Of a stretch of DNA of 34,602 nucleotides, positions 12,921 through 18,701 are shown one piece after another. Position 1 is the stretch's first letter. Each line of letters starts with the position of its first letter. Below the pieces are notes generated by a model. The model was not told where the DNA came from, did no database searches, and saw nothing but the letters and a program-made list of their open reading frames with translations. Location: the IMG/VR virus record IMGVR_UViG_3300025759_000315, positions 1 to 34,602 of that record. One strand, given 5' to 3'. The position numbers and the translations under genes are program-made. The DNA comes from a virus.

Positions 12921-13525
12921 ACACATACACACAGTGTGCATGATATGGCTGACGAACTCGGACTGACTCGCAGCAGTCAAGTCGCTTGTTCCTAATTGCT
13001 CGGGAGCTAGATTCGCGGAAGGAACCGATTTGCAAAGCAAATTGGAAGGAGCCGCTAATCTAGCTATACCCTCGCTGCTCAGGTGCGACTTTACTGATCG
13101 AGGCTGAGCCGAGTCATCATTCCATGATAAAATGCAAACTTGTGTGTGTGTGTCTCACATAATGACGAGCCTTGTGGAGTTCGCAAGCCAGCCCAAGCTG
13201 GCTTGTGAAAGCACAACGAGGAGTGGGATGAAGCAAAGATCCGCAGGCTTGTACTGCATGCGCGGCCTAGCGCATATAACGGACTGACCCGCCCCTTCGA
13301 GCGAAGTTTACGAGTGAGGGGGGCATTAGGGGTCAGATGTCCATTTATCGCAACTATATGTCTGAGTGACAGTATCTTTACGATAAGGATACAGCTGGCT
13401 CAAGCATGGTTCCACCAGCAAGCTGGCGTGCGCCGGCTGGGCATCGGATTGCCAGTCCAAGCTATGCTTGGCTACTGGCGACCGATGGGCGACACGCTTG
13501 CTGGTGTGGTTCTGCTTGAGCTAGC
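12921..13525 (+). ncRNA. Large multi-domain structured RNA candidate (about 600 nt)
   Basis: No credible gene lies in 12889-13601. The segment folds into nested helices. Domain 1 closes with 12921-12933/13141-13153 (13 bp). Inside are 12956-12961/13109-13114, 12974-12985/13085-13096, 13006-13018/13052-13064 and 13025-13033/13037-13045. Domain 2 has 13184-13192/13197-13205, 13258-13263/13270-13275 and 13284-13295/13320-13336. Domain 3 is a long arm: 13394-13406/13513-13525, 13413-13423/13496-13506, 13442-13447/13482-13487, 13451-13456/13474-13479 and 13457-13462/13466-13471. Four G-U pairs (13027-13043, 13397-13522, 12926-13148, 12944-13126) work only if the + strand is transcribed. Size and complexity recall GOLLD/ROOL-class phage RNAs; membership is untested. 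Confidence 0.7.
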
Positions 13526-13539
13526 AGGTTGTGCGTGAA

Positions 13540-13551
13540 TGTGCGTTGACA
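13540..13551 (+). promoter_or_regulatory. TGTGCGTTG element before the terminase small subunit gene
   Basis: TGTGCGTTGACA sits just past the end of the structured RNA and 51 bases before the terminase gene start. It contains a perfect -35 (TTGACA). No good -10 is found at 16-18 bases, so this may be an activator or polymerase-recognition element rather than a plain promoter. The same nonamer occurs at 14241, 18375, 21649 and 31910. Confidence 0.4.
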
Positions 13552-13601
13552 GCGGTATTAATCCTGTGCCAGAAAAGGGGGGGACACAGGGGGGGTTCTT
13601 G

Positions 13602-13985
13602 ATGGGGATGAGTATGAGCAAAGAGCTGACTGTAACCGAGAAGCAAGCGCGGCTAGTGGATACCCTCGTAGCAAGTGGCTGTAGCATCAAGGATGCCGCG
13701 CATGCTGCCGGTTACGCCAGCGGTGAAAGCGGGAGAGTGACAGCCAGCAAGGCTTTGCGGTTGCCTCATGTGCAAGCATATATGATGCAGAGAGTCGCAG
13801 AAACGCTTGGTTTGAACGCTACGACAGCCGCGGCGCGACTCGTGCATCTCGCTCAGGGAGCCAAGAGTGAGTATGTGCAGCTGGAAGCGAGCAAGGATAT
13901 TCTGGACCGCGCTGGCTTCAAGGCTCCCGAGCGACACATGCACTTGCATGCTGGCGACATTTCTGTGAATATCGATCTGTCATAG
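13602..13985 (+). CDS. terS: Terminase small subunit-like protein
   Basis: This is a 127-aa protein. LTVTEKQARLVDTLVASGCSIKDAAHAAGY is the HTH N-terminus typical of small terminases. A helical oligomerisation region (residues about 55-105) and ILDRAGFKAPER follow, a common pattern near the end. It should recognise the packaging site and regulate TerL. The frame opens at 13539, but AGGGGGGG lies 7 bases before the ATG at 13602, and the part upstream has low-complexity codons. The large subunit is eight or more small genes downstream, an unusual separation. Confidence 0.8.
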   Translation: MGMSMSKELTVTEKQARLVDTLVASGCSIKDAAHAAGYASGESGRVTASKALRLPHVQAYMMQRVAETLGLNATTAAARLVHLAQGAKSEYVQLEASKDILDRAGFKAPERHMHLHAGDISVNIDLS

Positions 13986-13986
13986 T

Positions 13987-14026
13987 GGGGTGGGGGTCAA
14001 AACTCGGAGGTCCACCCCTCGACCCC
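13987..14026 (+). other. Competing GC-rich stems after terS
   Basis: Right after the terS stop, GGGGTGG (13987-13993) can pair with CCACCCC (14012-14018), or GGGGTC (13993-13998) with GACCCC (14021-14026) around an inner GAGG/CCTC. The two folds exclude each other. No U tract follows. An attenuator or a packaging-site structure next to terS are both possible. Confidence 0.4.
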
Positions 14027-14085
14027 GCCCTTCACTCTTGCGAATCTAAAAAAAGCTCTGTAGCATATATGCAACGGAGGACATC

Positions 14086-14250
14086 ATGATTGATCTTATT
14101 TTCTGGACAGGCGTTGAACTACTAAAACAACTTGCTTTGTTTACTGGCACTACATATCAGGAAGTTAATGTGTGGTTGTTTGTAGTATTGCATCCACTAC
14201 TAACGCTGGCGTTTTTCTTGCTATGGTTAAAGGCTAAGTTTGTGCGTTGA
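14086..14250 (+). CDS. Small membrane protein (54 aa)
   Basis: GGAGG lies 6 bases before the ATG. The 54-aa product starts MIDLIFWTGVELLKQLALFTG and has a second hydrophobic segment, NVWLFVVLHPLLTLAFFLLW (about 28-47), and a basic end KAKFVR. It has two potential membrane helices. The NVW-F-V-HPL-TL-F pattern recurs in small proteins near terminase genes of marine podo- and siphoviruses, but the role is unknown. The stop overlaps a TGTGCGTTG element. Confidence 0.65.
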   Translation: MIDLIFWTGVELLKQLALFTGTTYQEVNVWLFVVLHPLLTLAFFLLWLKAKFVR

Positions 14251-14276
14251 TTTAATTTCAATGCATCTGCGATATT
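14241..14276 (+). promoter_or_regulatory. Promoter-like element with TGTGCGTTG
   Basis: TGTGCGTTG (14241-14249) contains a -35-like TTGATT (14247-14252). GATATT (14271-14276) lies 18 bases on, as a modest -10. It precedes the packaging gene string starting at 14311 and overlaps the end of the 54-aa gene. Confidence 0.4.
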
Positions 14277-14310
14277 GCACTATTAAAAATATTTTTAGTT
14301 GCAGGGTTCG

Positions 14311-15132
14311 ATGCCAACATTAAATGACATGCTAAAGGATATGCCCACGCATAAGAATTTCTACTTGCGTGGTGTTATAAACTCTTTATTGCCTGAGTTC
14401 ATGGATCCGTTTGATTCAGAGATTAACGAGGGGAATATATCTGGCGAGGCGTTAGAAGCGTTGCGGTTTGCCGTTACCAAGATTCACCCTGATATGCAAG
14501 ATGGCGAGATAGAGAGCATCAACTATGAACAGATGATGGAGGTGTTTGGTGACACATCCATCTTTGAGCGTAACTATGATATAGCCACAATGGGTGATGA
14601 GCTACGCAACTCCCTTGGTCAGTTTGGTGTGACCAAGGAAGATGGGCAGTATGTCATCTTTGACACATATGATTTTGAGCCGCGTGGTGGCTTTGAAGCA
14701 TTCAAGCAGGTTATCAAAGAGACTTCCAGCAGTGGTGATGTTTATCCTGTGGCGCGTTTCCTTGGTGGCATCTTCATGCCGGAAGGGCCTGATGGCGCAC
14801 CAGCAGAGGATGCGCTGCGTGTTCGCATTAAGATCCCTAATGAGGCGCAGGTTGTTGACGTAGATTTTGACAACGACATAGAGCCTGAAGCACCCACGTT
14901 TGTGTTTGAGGGTCCGATGACAAACAAGCGTAAGACGTTGTGGGATGCCTTCACTAGCATGTTGGTTACACCAGCAGAGGCTGCTGGGTTTACATCTGAT
15001 AAAAATGATGGAAGTGGTTTTGCATCTCAGGATACTGTTGATGCCCCAGATGCTTTGCTTGATGATGAGATGCAAGCATTTACTGCAAATAATTTTGATC
15101 CGAGAAACTTGATTGCAGAGGAAGGCAAGTAA
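14311..15132 (+). CDS. Conserved-looking protein of unknown function in the packaging block
   Basis: This is a 273-aa acidic protein, started at the ATG 14311 with GCAGGG upstream; the TTG four codons earlier is less likely. The N-terminal third is helical (LNDMLKDMPTHKNFYLRGVI), the middle has beta strands (GQYVIFDTYDF, RVRIKIPNEAQ) and the C-terminus is disordered and acidic. The segment TLWDAFTSMLVTPAEAAGF could be an amphipathic or membrane-active helix. I do not recognise the family. The position between terS and a row of mini basic proteins suggests a virion or packaging role. Confidence 0.6.
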   Translation: MPTLNDMLKDMPTHKNFYLRGVINSLLPEFMDPFDSEINEGNISGEALEALRFAVTKIHPDMQDGEIESINYEQMMEVFGDTSIFERNYDIATMGDELRNSLGQFGVTKEDGQYVIFDTYDFEPRGGFEAFKQVIKETSSSGDVYPVARFLGGIFMPEGPDGAPAEDALRVRIKIPNEAQVVDVDFDNDIEPEAPTFVFEGPMTNKRKTLWDAFTSMLVTPAEAAGFTSDKNDGSGFASQDTVDAPDALLDDEMQAFTANNFDPRNLIAEEGK

Positions 15133-15440
15133 TGCCGCCAAGAACACCAGCATGGACAAGAAAAGCCGGAAAGAACCCTCAAGGTGGCCTCAACGCTGCA
15201 GGTCGCGCATCTTACAAAGGCGGCACTCTCAAGCCGCCGGTCAAGTCAGGCGACAACCCACGCAGAGCCAGCTTCCTAGCAAGGATGGGCAACATGAAAG
15301 GTCCGGAGAGGGATGAGAAGGGCAGACCTACAAGGCTGCTAAAGTCACTTCAGGTGTGGGGTGCGTCATCAAAAGCTGATGCTAGGGCAAAAGCCAGAGC
15401 CATTAGCAAGCGTAATAAAGCTAAAGAAGGAAAAGCATAA
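15132..15440 (+). CDS. DUF6321-like basic protein
   Basis: This 102-aa, strongly basic protein follows the DUF6321 outline: WTRKAGKNPQGGLNAAGRAS, then GGTLKPPVKSGDNPRRASF, LARMGNMKGPERDEKGRPTR and WGASSKADARAKAKAIS-like helices. The function is unknown. The charge suggests nucleic acid or capsid-interior binding. The ATG overlaps the preceding TAA, and the stop overlaps the next ATG. Confidence 0.75.
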   Translation: MPPRTPAWTRKAGKNPQGGLNAAGRASYKGGTLKPPVKSGDNPRRASFLARMGNMKGPERDEKGRPTRLLKSLQVWGASSKADARAKARAISKRNKAKEGKA

Positions 15441-15646
15441 TGTGTATGTCTAGTGCTGTTAATCAAGCTATGATTATGGGTATGTTTAAAAAGCTTGGTG
15501 ATTTGCAGAAAAAACCAGATGAGCCAAAAGCGCAAGCTGCGGCACCATCAACAGCAGCAATGCCAAAACAAAAACGTAGAATTAGACCAAGCCGGTTAAT
15601 GCGTGCTGGTGGCGGTAATCGTTCATTCTTGGAAGGAGGGCAGTAA
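15440..15646 (+). CDS. Small basic protein, Pro/Ala linker
   Basis: This is a 68-aa protein. An N-terminal helix (SSAVNQAMIMGMFKKLGDL) is followed by a Pro/Ala-rich linker and a C-terminus KRRIRPSRLMRAGGGNRSFL, which is arginine-rich. No family is recognised. It is coupled to its neighbours by overlap and a short gap (1 base to the next ATG). A structural peptide bound to DNA or the portal is plausible but unproven. Confidence 0.6.
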   Translation: MCMSSAVNQAMIMGMFKKLGDLQKKPDEPKAQAAAPSTAAMPKQKRRIRPSRLMRAGGGNRSFLEGGQ

Positions 15647-15647
15647 T

Positions 15648-15782
15648 ATGCCAATGGGTAAGGGAACATATGGTTCGACTAATGGTCGCCCTCCAAAGAA
15701 GTCAATGCTGACATCAGGGCAAAAGAAACTGCCAGATGCATTAAAGAAGAAAATACTAAAGTCAAAGAAAAATGGCAGTTAA
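15648..15782 (+). CDS. 44-aa basic mini-protein (MPMGKGTYG type)
   Basis: AAGGAGGGCAG lies before the ATG. The 44-aa product begins MPMGKGTYGSTNGRPPKK and continues as a lysine-rich helix (QKKLPDALKKKILKSKKNG). The MPMGKGTYG--GRPPKK beginning is one I associate with marine phage genomes. The GRPPKK piece is AT-hook-like (core GRP), suggesting minor-groove DNA contact. Function unknown. It overlaps the next gene by 11 bases. Confidence 0.65.
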   Translation: MPMGKGTYGSTNGRPPKKSMLTSGQKKLPDALKKKILKSKKNGS

Positions 15783-15939
15783 TGAAGCTGGCAACTACAC
15801 AAAGCCAGCTATGCGCAAGGCTTTGTTCAATCGCATAAAGGCTGGCAGTAAAGGCGGTGCTGCGGGGCAATGGTCTGCGCGTAAGGCGCAGATGCTTGCT
15901 AAAGTTTATAAGGCAAAAGGTGGTGGATATACATCATGA
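15772..15939 (+). CDS. 55-aa basic mini-protein (MAVNEAGNYTKP type)
   Basis: The start overlaps the end of the 44-aa gene. The pattern MAVNEAGNYTKPAMRKALFN, then KAGSKGGAAGQWSARKAQMLAKVYK and GGGY, is a compact basic motif I associate with several marine phage groups. It is probably DNA- or RNA-binding; no function is known. The ATGA overlap with the next gene couples them. Confidence 0.65.
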   Translation: MAVNEAGNYTKPAMRKALFNRIKAGSKGGAAGQWSARKAQMLAKVYKAKGGGYTS

Positions 15940-16181
15940 AGAAACCACAAAAGTCATTGGTAAACTGGACTAAGCAAAAGTGGAGAACCAAAAGTGGCAA
16001 GCCATCCACCCAAGGATCAAAAGCTACAGGGGAAAGATATTTACCTGCGGCTGCCATCAAAGCGTTATCATCGAAAGAATACGCGGCGACCAGTGCTGCT
16101 AAAAGAAAAGGACGTGCGGCTGGTAAGCAGTTCGTCAGCCAGCCTAAAAAGATACGAGATAAAGTAAAGAAGTATAGATAA
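15936..16181 (+). CDS. DUF5872-like basic protein
   Basis: This 81-aa protein matches the DUF5872 pattern: SLVNWTKQKWRTKSGKPSTQ, GERYLPAAAIKALSSKEYAA, then KRKGRAAGKQF and PKKIRDKV. It is highly basic. The family occurs in phages and in some giant viruses and bacteria; its biochemical role is not established, and nucleic-acid binding is likely. Its ATG overlaps the upstream stop (ATGA) and its stop overlaps the next ATG. Confidence 0.75.
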   Translation: MKKPQKSLVNWTKQKWRTKSGKPSTQGSKATGERYLPAAAIKALSSKEYAATSAAKRKGRAAGKQFVSQPKKIRDKVKKYR

Positions 16182-16675
16182 TGGCTGTTGCTGAAATCCT
16201 CACAGGTATTGCGCTAGTACAGCAATCAGTCAAATTTATCAAAGAAAACATCAGTACGGTTTCTGACATCGGGCAGATTGCCAGTCAGATTGATGATCTG
16301 TTTCGTGGTGAAAAAGAAGCGCAGCAAGCTCGAAACAAAAAATCCAGTGGTAGTCTTGGCGATCAGTTTGGTGTTGACACAGTAGCCAAAGAAATTATTG
16401 ACGCTAGGTTGGCAGCTGAAAAGTTGCAAGAAGTAGCTACTATGGTTGACATGCGGTTTGGTCATGGCACATGGGCCGGTATCATTGCTGAGAGAGCAAA
16501 GCGTATTCAAGCTGCGAAGGAAGCAGCAAGCAAGGCAAAGCTAAAAGCCATGCAAGAAAGGCAAGAGATGATTGACAACATAAAAGTTGTTTCAATAATA
16601 TTTTCTGCCATCATCTTGTTTGCCGCGCTATTTGTTACCATAATGGTTTCAGTTGCCAAAGCTATGGGTTTCTAA
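16181..16675 (+). CDS. Membrane-anchored coiled-coil phage protein
   Basis: This is a 164-aa protein. An N-terminal amphipathic region (MAVAEILTGIALVQQSVKFI) leads to a charged central helix. RFGHGTWAGIIAERAKRIQAAKEAA (residues about 92-118) and a coiled coil follow, then one strong C-terminal TM (about 138-160). The role is unknown. It could be a structural or ejection accessory. It sits two genes before terL, with overlaps on both sides. Confidence 0.6.
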   Translation: MAVAEILTGIALVQQSVKFIKENISTVSDIGQIASQIDDLFRGEKEAQQARNKKSSGSLGDQFGVDTVAKEIIDARLAAEKLQEVATMVDMRFGHGTWAGIIAERAKRIQAAKEAASKAKLKAMQERQEMIDNIKVVSIIFSAIILFAALFVTIMVSVAKAMGF

Positions 16676-16866
16676 TGTTTTACCACAAACTTACAGAGCA
16701 TGAGCGTCAGCTGCTACGCATCGTTGTTAAGAACGTACACATGCAGTATTTTCCAAAAGAGTTCCAGTCTGACTATGAAGCAGATAAATTAATTGCATCA
16801 TTAGCACCATACACTGTTGAGCGTATGAAGCAGCAAGCAAAGAGACGCAAGGTTGACGAACTTTAA
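16675..16866 (+). CDS. Small hypothetical protein upstream of terL
   Basis: This is a 63-aa protein, all-helical in appearance (LTEHERQLLRIVVKNVHMQY, then ERMKQQAKRRKVDEL). No family is recognised. Its ATG overlaps the upstream stop (TAATG), and terL starts 14 bases before its end, so the three are co-translated. Confidence 0.55.
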   Translation: MFYHKLTEHERQLLRIVVKNVHMQYFPKEFQSDYEADKLIASLAPYTVERMKQQAKRRKVDEL

Positions 16867-18373
16867 GTACAAGCCAGATGGGCAAATATTAAAAGACTTT
16901 ATGAAGTCTAATGTATTCTTTCGTGGCCTTAGAGGGCCAGTTGGTTCTGGCAAATCTGTGTGTTGTTGCGTTGAAATATTTCGCCGCGCACTTGAGCAAC
17001 ATAAGTCAGAAGATGGTATTCGTCATAGCCGTTGGGCTATCATCCGTAATACCAACCCACAACTTAAAACTACAACCATTAAGACTTGGCTTGATTGGTT
17101 TCCAGAAGAACAGTGGGGCAGGTTTACTTGGTCTGTCCCATATACGCACCATATAAAGAAAGGTGATATAGATCTTGAGGTTATCTTCTTAGCTCTTGAT
17201 AGGCCCGAGGATGTAAAGAAACTCCTCTCTTTGGAGCTTACCGGCATTTGGGTAAACGAAGCAAGAGAGATACCTAAGAGTATTATTGATGCAACCACAA
17301 TGCGTGTTGGTCGATTCCCTTCTATGAAGGATGGTGGTTGCACATGGACAGGTGTGATTGCAGATACTAACGCTCCAGAGGAGGATCATTGGTGGCCTAT
17401 CATGTCCGGCGAGGTTCCTATACCGGATCATATTCCAAAAGAAGAAGCAAAGATGTTAGTCAAGCCAGACAACTGGCAGTTCTTTACTCAACCCGCCGGA
17501 ATGGTAGAGGAAAAGGATTCAGATGGGGGCGTAGTAGGTTATGTCCCAAACGAGAGTGCAGAAAACCGAAACAATATGCGCAGCGATTATTACCCCAACA
17601 TTGTGATGGGCAAGACTAAAAGCTGGATTGATGTTTATGTAATGAATAAGTTAGGAGCGATAAAGGATGGCAAACCCGTTTATCCCATGTTTGCTCCTGA
17701 CATGCACGTCGCCAAAGAAGAAATCCCTGTGGCCTCTGGTGTGCCTGTATATATTGGTGTTGATTTTGGGCTTACACCTGCGGCTGTTATAGGACAGAAG
17801 GTAAGAGGCAGATGGCTTTTGTTGCAAGAGATTGTAGCATTTGACATGGGCATTGTAAGATTTAGCGAGGTGCTACGACAGGAAATATCATCACGCTATG
17901 GTGACTGTGAGATAAATATTATTGGCGATCCAGCTGGCGACTTTCGCGCACAAACGGATGAATCTACACCATTCCAGATTCTTAGAGGTTGTGGTTTGAA
18001 TGCACGTCCAGCGCAATCCAATGATGTTTCTTTGCGTCTTGAATCTGTTAATGCACCACTGAATAGAATGGTTGAAGGTAATTCCGGATTGTTGATTGAC
18101 CCCAGATGTCGCACCCTTATCAAAGGATTTGATGGTGGCTATCAGTATAAAAGGATGCAGGTATCTGGGGAAAGGTTTGATGACAAGCCGGAAAAGAATC
18201 ACTTCTCCCACATCCACGATGCGCTGCAATATTTAATGATGGGTGCTGGTGAGGGCAGAAACATCTTGCGTAATGTGTCTGCACCTAGTAAGCCCTTTCA
18301 GGCAAAGATGGAGTTTGATGTTTTCTCTCGTAGGCCAAAGCCAAGGCGACAGGGGTTGTGGTCAAGACTTTAA
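16853..18373 (+). CDS. terL: Terminase large subunit
   Basis: This is a 506-aa protein of normal TerL length. Walker A is GPVGSGKS (28-35), Walker B GIWVNEA with catalytic E136, and the coupling motif DTNAP (171-175). The RNase H-like nuclease has D304 (GVDFG), D359 (IGDPAGD) and D456 (HIHDALQY), all three acidic residues present. It packages concatemeric DNA through the portal encoded next. The promoter-like element at 18375 follows its stop. Confidence 0.95.
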   Translation: MTNFKYKPDGQILKDFMKSNVFFRGLRGPVGSGKSVCCCVEIFRRALEQHKSEDGIRHSRWAIIRNTNPQLKTTTIKTWLDWFPEEQWGRFTWSVPYTHHIKKGDIDLEVIFLALDRPEDVKKLLSLELTGIWVNEAREIPKSIIDATTMRVGRFPSMKDGGCTWTGVIADTNAPEEDHWWPIMSGEVPIPDHIPKEEAKMLVKPDNWQFFTQPAGMVEEKDSDGGVVGYVPNESAENRNNMRSDYYPNIVMGKTKSWIDVYVMNKLGAIKDGKPVYPMFAPDMHVAKEEIPVASGVPVYIGVDFGLTPAAVIGQKVRGRWLLLQEIVAFDMGIVRFSEVLRQEISSRYGDCEINIIGDPAGDFRAQTDESTPFQILRGCGLNARPAQSNDVSLRLESVNAPLNRMVEGNSGLLIDPRCRTLIKGFDGGYQYKRMQVSGERFDDKPEKNHFSHIHDALQYLMMGAGEGRNILRNVSAPSKPFQAKMEFDVFSRRPKPRRQGLWSRL

Positions 18374-18374
18374 T

Positions 18375-18409
18375 TGTGCGTTGCATATTAGCATTGCATA
18401 AGGTTATTA
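18375..18409 (+). promoter_or_regulatory. Late promoter candidate before the portal block
   Basis: TGTGCGTTG (18375-18383) overlaps a -35 TTGCAT (18381-18386). TTATTA (18404-18409) lies exactly 17 bases on. The 55-base gap between terL and the next gene contains only this element and the ribosome site AAAGGAG. It is the clearest example of the recurrent motif. Confidence 0.55.
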
Positions 18410-18428
18410 CCGCATAAAGGAGTTTAAT

Positions 18429-18701
18429 ATGTGTACTTCATCTATTTTAAAACCATTTCAAAAGTTGGGCCGTAGTTTGCTTGGCATATCCAAGCCAAAA
18501 GCACCACCTGTCTCTCAAGAGTCTCAAGACGCTGCCGCAGAGCGTAAAGCGCAAATGGTTCAGCAAGAAGAGGCGCAAAAAGAAGAGCGTCAGAAAAGAC
18601 TTGAAGTTCAACTAAGACGCAAGAAAAGAGGCGGATCTGGTCAGCGTTCTTTGATATCAGGTCAAGCTGGTGGCGTTGGTTATTTTGATGAGAGCATCTA
18701 A
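18429..18701 (+). CDS. Small Gln/Lys-rich protein before the portal
   Basis: This is a 90-aa protein. It has a short N-terminal hydrophobic patch (SSILKPFQKLGRSLLGI), a Gln/Glu/Lys helix, about 35-68 (likely coiled coil), and the ending RRKKRGGSGQRSLISG with GGVGYF. The G-RSLISG---G-GY ending recurs in small proteins adjacent to podovirus portals. The role is unknown, and a minor head protein is plausible. The stop overlaps the portal ATG. Confidence 0.6.
   Translation: MCTSSILKPFQKLGRSLLGISKPKAPPVSQESQDAAAERKAQMVQQEEAQKEERQKRLEVQLRRKKRGGSGQRSLISGQAGGVGYFDESI

Noticed and set aside
12523-12966. A + strand ORF of 147 aa antisense to the gene at 12358-12888
   Set aside because: It has no ribosome site, is Cys/Arg-rich with odd composition, and runs into the structured region. 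It is a shadow frame.
12921-13153. A tRNA or tmRNA in the structured region
   Set aside because: No cloverleaf with T-loop GTTCRA and CCA-accepting stem could be found. The helices are much longer than those of tRNAs.
13314-13538. A 74-aa + strand ORF inside the structured interval
   Set aside because: Its codons simply follow the paired arms of the rod at 13394-13525. There is no ribosome site and the sequence has no protein-like pattern.
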